The notes under the pieces: model-generated | What the model saw: only the letters and a program-made list of their open reading frames with translations | What the model was told of the DNA's origin: nothing | The model's database searches: none | Assembly: GCA_963989385.1 (NCBI GenBank) | Contig: OZ022499.1 | Location: forward strand, 47,667,757 to 47,731,756 | Reading direction: 5' to 3' | From: Ctena decussata | Lineage: Eukaryota > Mollusca > Bivalvia > Lucinida > Lucinidae | DNA length: 64,000 nucleotides | Program-made: the position numbers and the translations under genes | Part shown: piece after piece, positions 10,851 through 22,990 of the stretch | Layout: each line of letters begins with the position of its first letter | Numbering within the stretch: the first letter of the stretch is position 1

Positions 10851-12371
10851 CAAAGATGAACATCAGACTTTCTGGATAAAGATAGAGATCAGAAGTAGCT
10901 GGACAAAGGTAGACATTAGATGTCGCTGGACCAAGATGGACATCAGAAATCGCTGGACACAAAAGAACATCAGATGTTGCTGGACAAAGGTGGACATTAG
11001 ATGTTGCTAGACAAAGATGGGCATCAGATGTTGCTGGACGAAGATAGAGAGCAGAACTTGCTGGACAAAGGTAGACATCAGATGTTGCTGGACAAAGACA
11101 GACATCAGAGGTTGCTGGACAAAGATAGCCATCATATGTTGCTGGACAAAGATAGACATCAGAATTGCTGGAAAAAGATGAATATCAGATGTTGCTGGAC
11201 AAAGATAGACATCAGAAGTTGCTGGACAAAGGTAGACATCAGAAATTGCTGAAGAAAGATGGACATCATAGGTTGCTGGACAAAGATGGAGATCAGAAGT
11301 TGCTGGACAAAGGTAGACATCAGAAATTGCTGAAGAAAGATGGACTTCATGTGTTGCTGGACAAAGAACGAAATTAGAAGTTGCTGGACATAGACAGACA
11401 TCAGAAATTGCTGGACAAAGATTTACATCAGATGTTGCAGAACAAAGATAGACATCAGTTCTTGCAGAAAATATATAGACATCAGTTGTTGTCGACAAAG
11501 ATAGACGTCAGATGTTGCTGAACATAGATGAACATCAGATGTTGCTGAACATAGATGAACATCAGATGCTGCTGGACAAAGATAGGCATCAGTTGTTGCT
11601 GGACAAAGATGGACATCAGATATTGCTGGACAAAGAAAAACATAAGATGTTGCTGGACAAAGATAGAAGAGAGATAGACATCATATGTTGCTGGACAAAG
11701 ATGGAGATCACAAGTTGCTGGACAAAGGTAGACATCAGAAATTGCTGAAGAAAGATGGACTTCATATGTTGCTGGACAAAGAATGAGATCAGAAGTTGCT
11801 GGACATAGAAAGACATCAGTTGTTGCTAGACAAAGATGGACATCAGATGTTGCTGGACAAAAACAGACATCAGAAATTGCTGGGCAAAGATGAACATCAG
11901 ATGTTACTGAACATAAGTGCTCATCAGATATTGCTGGACAAAAATGGACATCAGATGTTGATGAAGGATGATAGATATCAGAAGTTGCTGGACAAAAATA
12001 GACAACAGAAGTTGCTGGACACAAATGGACATCAGATGTTGCTGGACAGAGATAGACATCAGATGTTGCTGGACAAAGATGGACATCAGATGTTGCTGGA
12101 CAGAGATAGACATCAGATGTTGCTGGATAGAGATAGACATCAGAAGTTCCTGGACAAAGATTGGCATCATATGTAGCTGGACAAAGATGGGCATCAGTTG
12201 TTGCTGACCATAGGTAGACATCTGAAGTTGCTGGACAAAGATTGGCATCATATGTTACTGGACAAAGATGGACATCTGTTGTTGCTGGACAGAGATGGAC
12301 ATCAGATGTTGCTTGACAAAAATTGGTCATCAGATGTTTCCGGATGAAGATGCACAGCAGAAGGTGCTGGA
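10851..12371. repeat. Higher-order duplication, copy 2 (1521 bp)
   Basis: Near-identical to the block directly before it. The repeat register resumes at ACAAAGATG at both junctions, so the duplication probably arose by unequal exchange or replication slippage between out-of-step units. 1521 is not a multiple of 27, because some units carry insertions or deletions. Confidence 0.9.
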
Positions 12372-12590
12372 CAAAGATGGACATCAGAAGTTGCTGTACA
12401 GATGAACACCAAATCATGAAATGTTGCTGGACAAAGATAGACATCATATTGCTGGACAAAGATAGACATCATTGTTGCTGAACAAAGATAGACATCAGAA
12501 TTGCTGGAAAAAGATGGACATTAGATGTTGCTGGACAAAGATGAACATCAGATGTTGCTGGACAAAGATGAACCATGCTGGAAGAAAAGC

Positions 12591-13111
12591 TACTGACTCA
12601 CTGAGCTGAATAAGACTTTCAAGGCTGTCTGCACACTGTCACAGAAACCGTGCTTATCCAGAAAATTCAATAAGAGTTTTATGCAACCAACATAGAATTA
12701 AACAATGATGTCTTCAAATAAAAACCTATACAGAGAGCTACTGAATTCTCATGTTATTATTGTATGGAAGAGAATGTTAAAGTGAAAAACATAGTTACAT
12801 ACCAGATCTTTGTACACTTAAGCAGCAATTAAACCTTTGCTAGAAAAACTTTATGACCTGATATTAAAATGAAATAAAAGATCATATCTTTCCACCAACC
12901 CATTGAAAGCCAACTCAGCATGAGAATATGTTGGGCCCCTGATCGAGGGAACAATAAATTCGTTGCCTAAATTCTGCTGACATATAGCTATAATCAGAAA
13001 TAGATGCCCCCACTGTGATACAGTCAGTTACATTAAATATATGGTGACAGCATCCATAAAATCTGAAATACTACTATATGAAGTTAGGTAGTGATAAAAG
13101 TCAGTGAACCA
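12591..13111. other. No gene recognised
   Basis: AT-rich sequence between the minisatellite and the next hairpin-ended element; nothing recognisable on either strand. Confidence 0.55.
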
Positions 13112-16050
13112 AACAAGAGGGCCATGGTGGCCCTGAATCGCTCACCTGAGCATTAATCAGTTCACTGGCTCTGGTGAAGATTTATAAGAGTTTTTACCAT
13201 ACTAACATTTGACCTAGTTTTTGACCCGACATGACCCAGTTTCAAACTTGGCCTGGATATTGTAAGAATAAACATTCTGACACAGTTTCATTGAGATTGG
13301 ATTAAAACTGTGCCCTCTGGAGCGTATACAAGGTCGTTCTTATATTTGACCTAGTGACCAATGTTTTGACCCGACACGACCCAGTTTCAAACTTTACCTA
13401 GATTTCATTAAGATAAACATTCTGGCAGAGTTTCATGAAGATTGGATCAAAACTGTGCCCTCTAGGGTGTACACAAAGTTTTTCTAAGATTTGACCTTGA
13501 GCCGACGTGACTCAGTTTCATAGGGGGCTTAGATATATGGACAATAAACATTTTGACATAGTTTCATGAAGATTGGATCAAAACTATGCCTTCTAGTGCT
13601 TACACAACGTTTTTCTAAGATTTGACCTAGTGACCTAGTTTTTACCCGACATGACCTACTTTCAAACTTGGCCGAGAGTTACTGAAGATAAACATTCTGA
13701 CAAAGTTTCATAAAGATTAGATCAAAACTGTGTCCTCTAGAGCGTACACAAGGTTTTTCTATGATTTGACCTAGTGACCTAGTTTTCGACCCAACATGAC
13801 CCAGTTTCAAAGTTGTCCTACATATTATGAGTATAAACATTCTGACAAAGTTTCATGAACTTTGAATCAAAACTGTGCCTTCTAGAGCGCACACAAGGTT
13901 TTTCTAAGATTTGACCTAGTGACCAAGTTTTTGACCCGACATGACCCAGTTTCGAACTTGGCCTAGAGTTTATGGAAATAAACATTCTGACAATGTTTCA
14001 TAAAGATTGGATCAAAACTGTGTCCTCTAGAGCGTACACAAGGTTTTTCAATGATTTGACCTAGTGACCTAGTTTTTGACCCGACGTGACCCAGTTTCGA
14101 ACTTGTTCTAGATATTATGAGGATAAACATTCTGACAAAGTTTCATGAAGATTGGATCAAAACTGTGCCTTCTAGAGCGCACACAAGGTTTTTCTAAGAT
14201 TTGACCTAGTGACCAAGTTTATGACTCGACATGACCCAATTTCGAACTTGGCCTAGAGTTTATGGAGATAAACATTCTGACAATGTTTCATAAAGATTGG
14301 ATCAAAACTGTGTCCTCTAGAGCGTACACAAGGTTTTTCAATGATTTGACCTAGTGACCTAGTTTTTGACCCGACGAGACCCAGTTTCAAACTTGTTCTA
14401 GATATTACGAGGATAAACATTCTGACAAAGTTTCATGAACTTTGGATGAAAACTGTGCCTTCTAGAGCGTACACAAGGTTTTTCTAAGATTTGACCTACT
14501 GACCAAGTTTTGACCCGACATGACCCAGTTTCAAACTTGTCCTACATATTTTGAGGATAAACATTCTGACAAAGTTTCATGAACTTTGGATGAAAACTGT
14601 GTCCTCTAGAGCGTACACAAGGTTTTTCTATGCTTTGACCTAGTGACCTAGTTTTTGACCCTACATGACCTACTTTCAAACTTGGCTGAGAGTTTATGGA
14701 AGTAAACATTCTGTCAAAGCTTCATAAAGATTAGATCAAAACTGTGTCCTCTAGAGCGTACACAAGGTTTTTCTATGATTTGACCTAGTGACCTAGTTTT
14801 TGACCCGACATGACCCAGTTTCAAACTTGTCCTACATATTATAAGGATAATCATTCTGACAAAGTTTCATGAACTTTGGATCAAAACTGTGCCTTCTAAA
14901 GCGTACACAAGGTTTTTCTAAGATTTGACCTAGTGACCTAGTTTTCGACCCAACGAGACCCAGTTTCGAACTTGGCCTAGAGTTTATAGAGATAAACATT
15001 CTGACAATGTTTCATAAAGATTGGATCAAAAATGTGTCCTCTAGAGCATACACAAGGTTTTTTCTATGATTTGACCTAGTGACCTAGTTTTTGACCCGAC
15101 GTGACCTAGTTTCAAACTTATCCTAGATATTATTAGGATAAACTTTCTGATTAAGTTTCATGGACTTTGGATCAAAACTGTGCCTTCTAGAGCGTACACA
15201 AGGTTTTTCAAAGATTTGACCTAGTGACCTAGTTTTTGATCCAACATGACCCAGTTTCGTACTTGGCCTAGAGTTTATGAAGATAAACATTCTGACAATG
15301 TTTCATAAAGATTGGATCAAAACTGTGTCCTCTAGAGCGTACACAAGGTTTTTCTATGATTTGACCTAGTGACCTAGTTTTTGACCCGACATGACCCAGT
15401 TTCGAACTTGGCCTAGATACTATGAGAATAAACATTCTGACAAAGTTTCATGAACTTTGGATGAAAACTGTGCCCTCTAGAGCGTACACAAGGTTTTGCT
15501 AAGATTTGACCTAGTGACCTAGTTTTTGACCCGACATGACCCAGTTTCGAACTTGGCCTAGATTTAATGGAGATAAACATTCTGACAAAGTTTCATAAAG
15601 ATTGGATCAAAATTGTGTCCTCTAGAGCGTACACAAGGTTTTTCTATGATTTGACCTAGTGACCTAGTTTTAGACCCGACGTGACCCAGTTTCGAACTTG
15701 TCCTAGATACTATGAGGATAAACATTCTGACAAAGTTTCATGAACTTTGGATGAAAACTGTGCCCTCTAGAGTGTACACAAGGTTTTTCTAAGATTTGAC
15801 CTAGTGACCTAGTTTTTGACCCGACATGACCCAGTTTCGAACTTGGCCTAGATTTTATAAAGACTAACATTCTGACAAAGTTTCGTAAAGATTGGATCGA
15901 AACTGTGCCCGCTAGAGTGTACACAAGCAAAAGTTGACGGACGTCCGGACGGACGGACGTCCGGACGTCCGGACGGACGTACGACGGACGACGGACATCA
16001 CGGTATCCCAAAAGCTCACCCTGAGCACTTCGTGCTCAGGCGAGCTAAAA
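13112..16050 (+). mobile_element. Hairpin-ended, tandem-body element (~140-bp subunits), copy 1
   Basis: The 5' hairpin GGGCC-ATGGT-GGCCC lies at 13119-13133 and is followed by CGCTCACCTGAGC. The body is about 19-20 copies of a ~140-bp unit (recurring 'tctgacaaagtttcatgaa', 'ctctagagcgtacacaagg', 'gatttgacctagtgacctagtttttgac'). A GACGGACGTCCGGACGG-type microsatellite occupies 15936-15996. The 3' hairpin CTGAGCAC-TTC-GTGCTCAG (16021-16039) is followed by GCGAGCTAAAA. Same terminal logic as the element at 4338-6718 but an unrelated body. Confidence 0.82.
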
Positions 16051-16607
16051 ATGTGTTAACCAATACTAAGTGTATCCAAGGTGTATGGATGCTCTGACCT
16101 ATGGCTAGATGTAGAACAGCCTTTGAACATACTTCCTCCATTCGTATGAGTCCTCTATTTCTATGTGCCATCATAATCTCCAAGATAATAACATCATTTT
16201 AATATAGTCTTTTACCTTTGCCCCTCTGTGGCATGACTGTGGGGCCTGGGTAACAGAATGTGAAAATTTTTGGTAAGGGATGAATCATGGCATGAATGAA
16301 CCCTCTAAATTACTAACATTCAAAGACAACTATTATAGAGTGCACAATAAACCAGCTGATAAATGCCTTAACCTAGACAATCTATGAACTAGGATGCATC
16401 AGATGGGCTACACAGCAGTTCTTTTCTTTTCTTTGGTTTTTATTTGAACATTTTAGTTTCAGAAAAGATGAATTTTCCTACATACCCTATCTAACTCCAG
16501 CTAATGTACATGGATCACGTAAAATTCATTTTCTGAAGCCTAATTTCAAAGTATTGCCAATTCTGTTTGATTATTTAACCAATTGTTTTTGATACTGCTC
16601 TTTCAAG

Positions 16608-16778
16608 AAACAAGACCTGTCAGCGGGACAGGATAGCTCGCCTGACAGCGCCTTGCCCATCACCTAAAAAACTTTATCGCAAAACTTTAACATTTTGCTA
16701 ACACCACCGCCGCAGCCAACGCCAACGCCGGGAATAGTACTATAGCTCTTTCTGAACTTCGTTCAGGTGAGCTAAAAA
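16608..16778 (+). mobile_element. Minimal 170-bp hairpin-ended element without a tandem body
   Basis: 5' AAACAAGA then hairpin CCTGTC-AGCGG-GACAGG (16616-16632), then AGCTCGCCTGA. The 3' end is hairpin CTGAAC-TTC-GTTCAG (16752-16766) followed by GTGAGCTAAAAA. The interior holds a short 'aacgccaacgccg' tract but no tandem array. It carries only the terminal structures shared with the larger elements, suggesting these are all that mobility needs. Confidence 0.75.
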
Positions 16779-16869
16779 CAATGTCAGCCTTCAGAACCGC
16801 TAAACTATGAAACTATACATTTTCAAATGTGCCTGTGCCATCCAACCACTCTCAAGGCAGATTTCAAAT

Positions 16870-18720
16870 GCTATGTAACCTAACTGTCATAGCATTTTGC
16901 AATCCATCCTGTCAATACAAATTATTGCCAATTTCTGCCACCGATTTTTCCAGTTAAACCTGTCAAAGAATTACAGTCATGGTCTGCCAGAGCATTTTGC
17001 AATCCATCCTGTCCATAAACTCTATCAGATAATTTTACAGGTAATTCTGTCAATATAATAATTGTCATGGTCTGTCAAACATTTTGCATGCTGTAGTCCT
17101 GTCCACCCTGTCAATATAATTATTGTTATTATCTGTCAGAGCATGCTGTTGTCAACCCTGTCAATACAATATACAGCATGCTGTAGTCAACCCTGTCAAT
17201 ACAATATAGAGAGTGCTGTAGTCAACCCTGTCAATACAATAATTGTTATGATCTGTCAGAGCATGCTGTAGTCAACCCTGTCAATACAATATACAGCATG
17301 CTGTAGTCAACCATGTCAATACAATAGTTGTTATGATCTGTCAGAGCATGCTGTAGTCAACCCTGTCAATACAATATAGAAAGTGCTATAGTCAACCCTG
17401 TCAATACAATAATTGTTATGATCTGTCAGAGCATGCTGTAGTCAACCCTGTCAATACAATATAGAGAGTGCTGTAGTCAACCCTGTCAATACATTATAGA
17501 GAGTGCTGTAGTCAACCCTGTCAATACAATAGCTGCTGTTTTGATCTGTCAGAGCATGCTGTAGTCAACCCTGTCAAGACAATATAGAGCATGCTGTAGT
17601 CAACCCTGTCAATACAATAATTGCTATGATCTGTCAGAGCATGCTGTAGTCAACCCTTTCAATACAATTATTGTAATGATCTGTCAGAGCTTTAGCAATT
17701 AACCTGTCAATATAATTATTGTTATCATCTGTACGAATATTTTGCAATCCATCCTGTCCATAAAATTGTTGCCATTGCTCTATCAGACAATTTTAAAAAA
17801 ACTTCTATCAATGTTATTAATGTCATGGTCTGTCAGAACATTTTGCATGCTGTAGTCTGCTCTGTCAATACAATTGTTGTTATAATCTGTCAGAGCATGC
17901 TGTAGTCCATCCTGTCAAACTATTATTGTCATGATCTTTCAAAGCATGCTGCAGTGCACCACCTATCAGATAATTTTACAGATAATACTCTGTCAATGTA
18001 ATAATTGTCCTGGTCTGACAGTCAGAACATTTTGCATGCTGTAGTCCATTCTGTCAAAACAATTATTGTTATGATCTATCAGAATAAGCTGAGGTCCACC
18101 CTGTCAATACAATTATTGTTATGATAAATCAGAGCATGCTGTAGTCTATTCTGCCAATCTACTGTCATGATCTGTCAGAGCATTTTGCAATTATCCTGTC
18201 AATACAATTGTTGTAATCATCTGTTCGAGCATTCTGCAATCCATCCTGTCCATTGAATTATTGCCATTGCTCTATCAGAGAATTTTACAGGTAATTCTGT
18301 CAATGTAATAACTGTCATGGTCTGTCAGAACATTTTGCATCCTGTAGTCCATTCTGTCAAAACAATAATTGTTGTTATTATCTGTCAAAGTATGCTGTAG
18401 TCCATCCTGTCAATACAATTATTGATATGATATGTCAGAAAATTCTATAGTCCATCCTGCCAATACAACTATTGTCATGATCTGTCAGAGCATGCTGTAG
18501 TACACCTCTCAATGCAGTTATTGTCATGATCTGTCAGAGCATGCTGTAGTCTTGGTAGTCAATACATGATGTTATGATTTGTCAGTGCATGCTTCAGTCC
18601 ACCCTGCCAGTACAATTATTGTCAAGATCTGTCACAGCATGTTGTTGTCCATCCTGTCAATACTATTATTGTCATGATCTGTCAGAGTATGCTGTAGTCC
18701 ATCCTGTCAATACAAGGACT
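16870..18720. repeat. Satellite array of 50-bp and 35-bp units
   Basis: The centre (about 17120-17650) is made of a 50-bp unit, CATGCTGTAGTCAACCCTGT + CAATACAATAATTGTTATGA + TCTGTCAGAG, interspersed with a 35-bp short form lacking the TTGTTATGATCTGTC part. Units become progressively more diverged toward both edges, as expected if homogenisation works mainly in the middle. The 69-codon frame at 17062-17271 is a by-product. Confidence 0.88.
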
Positions 18721-20550
18721 TTTTAGTTTTAGAGTTAAAAAAAAACACACACACACATTCTGCATGCTCTGATCAGACTGCACAAATATTATGCAGCCTA
18801 GTTTGGGTATGCACACAGTTTGCATAGTCTTTAAAACAGGTGTTCTCATATGAGAAGGTTCAAATTAATCAAACCACTGGCATGACAGATTCTAATTAGC
18901 TATAACATTGAAAGTCTGGATCCATATCCAGGAGTAGCAAACAAGACACTACACCTCATAAAACTCACATAAAAGGCCAGTTACTTTCTGCTAATATACC
19001 AAATCTTTCAGATGAAATTATGACAGTTATAATCATAATGTTTGCCTTATCAAGGCTGATGAAAAAGACAGATATTCTCCTACCTTTAAGCATCCAATTT
19101 ATATACTGATATAAATTACCACATTACAATAACCCTCCATGTTTGGACATCTTCAGCTTACCCTGCTATTACTCATAATATTGGGGACTGCTGTAGTAAT
19201 CTTAAAACCTAATCATATGCTGGTAGAGGAGTCTGATAAGGGCACACAATTTTCTGTTCCTGTTTGTTAGAAAGTAACTCTGTATATTACCAACATAAAT
19301 TATCAATTTGTACCCCCTTGCATCAGCACAGCAGAAATGTTCTATATCATTTGACTCAGAAAAGATCAAGGCATGCCTCTGTCTCAATATGTTAAGGCAT
19401 CTTATGGAAGCAACAATGTGAACTGAAACTTGCACAAACACTTTTTTAAAAGTTGCATGCCAGGTCTTTAAACCATGTCTGAATATAGAATATGTTATGC
19501 TGTTAGATCAAAGCACAGGGAAATGTCATCAATTTTATAAGCTTTAGTTGGTATGTTTCTAGACAGTGGTATATTTGGGACAAGTGTATAAAGTAATAAT
19601 TTTCAATCAGTTAAAAACTGAATCACTTCCCAAGAACAGAACTGAAAATCAGTGAATCCAAAGACTCTGAGGTGGCTGAGTCATTGCAACCTCATCAAGT
19701 CACTGTCTGCTTATACTACCAAATGGCACAATGGGCCCACACAGATTACCTAATCTCAACCAGGGGAACAGGCTCAAGAAGCACCACACCCTGCAGATGA
19801 CCATAACTGAACATTATTCTACGTATCAGGAAAATGAGCTAGACAGTTACCTGCTGGAAGGAGTACTGTGACAGGAAGAGAAGTAAAGTTTCCATGCAGT
19901 TTGACTGTCAGAAGCTGTACAAAGGCCTAATAATGCTTAGCTGTAGTTTGACAGCACAACAGGAAGAGAAATAGTGTTTACTAAGCTGTAGACTTGAAGA
20001 CTACAGTACCAAAAGAAATCACTGCAGTTTACAAAGTTGTACAAAGTAATAACTGACAGGAAGAGACGTAATATTTAGCTAAAGAGAAGAAGTATTTAGT
20101 TAAACACAGGAAAAAAAATATAGTTTCACAGAAGCTAGTAGTTTAAGGAATAAACGGTTGTTTAAGGGATAAACAGACATGAAAAGAAGTACCTGTAACA
20201 ATTACTTGCTACTTGACAACTGTCAACCGTACAAAGACTGAGACAAAGTCTATCAGCATGCTAATAGAGGTCAGTTGCAACAACTTTAGATGGGCAGCAT
20301 GAAATGATGTGAAATGTAGAAAAATATCGAGTGTAGATGAATATGGAGTGTGCAAAAAGCAGTCCAGATCCGACAGAATCATGTAATACAGAGCCATTCC
20401 AATATAGATCATCATCAGCTGGAAACAATAAGGAGACATCAATAAACCATTCACTCTTCTGGGCCTTAGAAAAACAAATGTTCTTGACAAGAATTAAGTA
20501 TAAATGGATACAGAAAGTGCTGTGAAGTCAAATACCACTATACTTGTATA
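18721..20550. other. No gene recognised
   Basis: Contains a short (AC)n tract at 18738-18757 and otherwise unremarkable AT-rich DNA. The minus frames at 19202-19441 and 20209-20490 show no domain I know. Confidence 0.5.
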
Positions 20551-20778
20551 TACCATATTAATCCTTAAATAAACACCCTTCTCTAATAAACACCCCTTGC
20601 CTCTTTTCCGAAAGTATTTTTATATTAACTTGCATGCATTCCTGTTTGCTTCTTTAATAAGGTAGCTCTTTCAATTTGGATCTATTCTTAAAGGAGCAAA
20701 TCTTCCCTTGAAGAATTGACCTCTACTGAGAAGGGAGGATAGTCAAATTGCTTCTTTTGAAAGTATATCCATACACAA

Positions 20779-21570
20779 GGGTCTCAATGGGGTTTACTGA
20801 TTAGCGAATTTTGGCTCAAAAAATTACTGATTAGCGGAATTTGAGAGGAAATTTTACTGGTTAGCGGCGTCGCTTATGCTAAGTGATTAACGGAATCAGT
20901 CGAGAAATATGCTGATTAGCAAAATTAGGGTGAAAAAAAATACCGGTTAGCGGCGTCACATGCGGTTTGTGGTTATCGGAATCGGTGATTCAGTACCATC
21001 CCTGCAAATGACACTAAGGAAAGCATGTTTGGACACCAAAAATTTTCCTCGCCTGCAACAGGAATCGAATCTTAGGTCTCCAGCACCAGAGGCCAGTGCA
21101 CTAACCACTGAGCTACCATGCTTCCTCAATTAGAGTTTTTTCTGTTGTTTTTTTCAGCTCGGATACAGCATTGACCGGAATGTTGTGGGTGCAAAAACAT
21201 CCCCCAAGTTAGACACTCAGAGTCTTTCTTTTCTTTTAAGAAACAGTAAACAGTTCAAATTATTTTCAAGTGCTGAATTAAAACACAACAATTTAGAAAT
21301 TACTTTTTTTTTTCGTGAAGACCCATTTGCCAGAACGAGCTGGAGGATAGTGTGGTCATGTACAAGGAACGTAGAAAATTTCAGCCTAAATTTTTTGTTA
21401 TATCAATCTGCCACTCAATGTGTTCCATATTTCAGAAAAACCGAAGAAATTTTACTGATTTGTCCAAATATTTACTGATTACTGATTTTTGTCCTTAAAT
21501 TTTTCTGATTACTGATTTTTGGGCTGAATTTTTACTGATTACTGATTTCAGAGGTACCCCATTGAGACCC
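20779..21570. mobile_element. Element with TIR GGGTCTCAATGGGGT
   Basis: A perfect 15-bp inverted repeat, GGGTCTCAATGGGGT (20779-20793) and its complement (21556-21570), bounds the element. The interior repeats a 'tttactgattagcg' / 'tttactgattactgattt' motif many times near both ends, so the ends consist of short subrepeats. A SINE interrupts it. The plus frame at 21185-21478 has no recognisable domain. Confidence 0.75.
20985..21126 (-). mobile_element. tRNA-derived SINE with a conserved central domain
   Basis: On the minus strand: A box TAGCTCAGTGGTTA (21102-21115) and B box GATTCGATTCC (21061-21071), then a body ending in GTGTCATTTGCAGGGATGG. The body segment around 21001-21040 (minus: GGTGTCCAAACATGCTTTCC) is shared with the SINE at 43262-43545, so the two families have a common central domain joined to different flanks. 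Exact 3' end uncertain. Confidence 0.75.
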
Positions 21571-21700
21571 TCATTCACCTTTATACTATTAATTCAATGT
21601 AGTTTTGTAGTGGCCGATTTACTACAATTTAGCCTCTAAATAATGCCCCCCTTTCGTAACATGCAACACCACTGGAGCGTTTAATAGAATTTATACGGTA

Positions 21701-22990
21701 ATGTGATGTGTACATCATACAACACTTGCACTGCTGCCCCTGATCAGACCATCCTTTTGGAGCAGGTCTGTTTCTGATCTGGATCTACATTATCCCTCAG
21801 ATATGTTTGTCATAATACTAAGGACTTTTAAGAGTGAAACAAATTCTTAAGGGTGCAACGAATTCTTAAGCTAAGCAGGTTTTACTTCAATAGGACGTCC
21901 TGCACAGAAAGTGCTCAAAAGTCAAAACGTATTTATGCAATAGAAAATACCTTAACTTTATGTTAACAAGTTTGAAATCTTGCCAACAGGACCATAAGAT
22001 TGTAATTGGTATAAAACATGATTAAGAATACTGTACGTTAGACATACACCTGAACAAACAGAGCAGACCAAGATCAGACTGCTCCAGTCTGATCTTGGTC
22101 TATAATATTTGCCAATCAGCTAAAGGTTACAAGTAAAATCTTGTATTTCTCTATACTGTTTGCAAATCATCCACATCTCCTGTAAAAGGACAAGCACATG
22201 TCTCTAAATTTTAAAATGGACAAGTCCATTAATACAGAAATGATTTGCAGGTTAATGGCAAACTTGTCACAGACCTAAGAATATAACATGGTCAATTTAG
22301 CCGAAGCATTTTCAAGATCTTACCAACTGTATCTATCCAATCTCACTGCTGCAGGCTGTCCACCACTTGACTGTAAGGTAAGTCTGTCGTAAGAACTAAC
22401 AGGACTGCATACGCTCCAGTCCAAAATTACGTCACAAATCTCCAAGATCATTTACCCCACTGAATATCCCATTATAAGCTTATTATATGACTCAACAATA
22501 GCTGAATGTCTCATGTGCTCTTTCAAATTCTGTGGTTTAACTAAGGATATATTGAATAAGTGTAGAGTTAAACCTCTTAGAATTAAAGGACAAATGAACT
22601 CTGTACCTTTGCTTAATCTTCAAAAAGACCATAAACTTTAGAAACACTACCTACCTATTCAGATCCCTTACTATGCAAGTTACCAGATCTGATTTTTGCT
22701 ATTCAATAAATCTGACATTAATTTCTGAGGCAAATCCCCATGAATGCCTAATCTATTTATCAAACAATCAGAAAAGACACAAAAAATAAGCGTTCATAAT
22801 GATAAAAGCAGTAAATCAATCCACTATATGACAGTCATGTATTATGCCCTATAATATTCCTACAGTTATACCTACATTTGTTTAAGAAAATCAATTTAAG
22901 ACAATTTAGAAATGCTGAATAACAAAGCCTGAGGAAACATCATTAATTATCAATTCATTTTGCCAATGCTTATTTGGTAACAAGAACTAA
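21701..22990. other. No gene recognised; contains one strong hairpin
   Basis: At 22065-22101 AGACCAAGATCAGACTG is mirrored exactly with a 3-nt loop. It belongs to the CAGATCAGACTGCTCC palindrome family found in many MITEs here. A weaker relative lies at 21737-21795. Nothing else identified. Confidence 0.6.

Larger units (their letters stand above)
9000..12590. repeat. 27-bp minisatellite, about 130 units
   Basis: The unit is close to GACATCAGATGTTGCTGGAC + AAAGATG (27 bp), recurring with point changes and small indels over about 3.6 kb. Because 27 is a multiple of three and the unit lacks stops in several frames, both strands carry long apparent reading frames: plus-strand nonapeptides such as MLLDKDGHQ, minus-strand CPATSDVHL, up to 333 codons. 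Frames shift wherever a unit carries an indel, no start context or splice context is evident, and opposite strands look equally 'coding', so I treat it as non-coding satellite. Confidence 0.92.
20551..21700. mobile_element. TA-flanked MITE acting as host for three nested insertions
   Basis: Left end TA-CCATATTAATCCTTAAATAA (from 20551) and right end, reverse-complemented, TA-CCGTATAAATTCTATTAAA (ending 21700), each with a flanking TA as expected of Tc1/mariner-type target duplication. The outer element is split by a foldback-family fragment (about 20640-20778 and from 21571), which is itself split by the element at 20779-21570. Confidence 0.65.

Noticed and set aside
9961..10962. Minus-strand 333-codon frame (CPATSDVHL repeats) as a gene
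   Set aside because: It lies wholly in the 27-bp minisatellite; equally long frames exist on the other strand and in the duplicated block, and unit indels shift the frame.
15703..16011. Minus-strand frame rich in RPDVR repeats
   Set aside because: Translation of the ACGG/ACGTCC microsatellite and adjoining element body.
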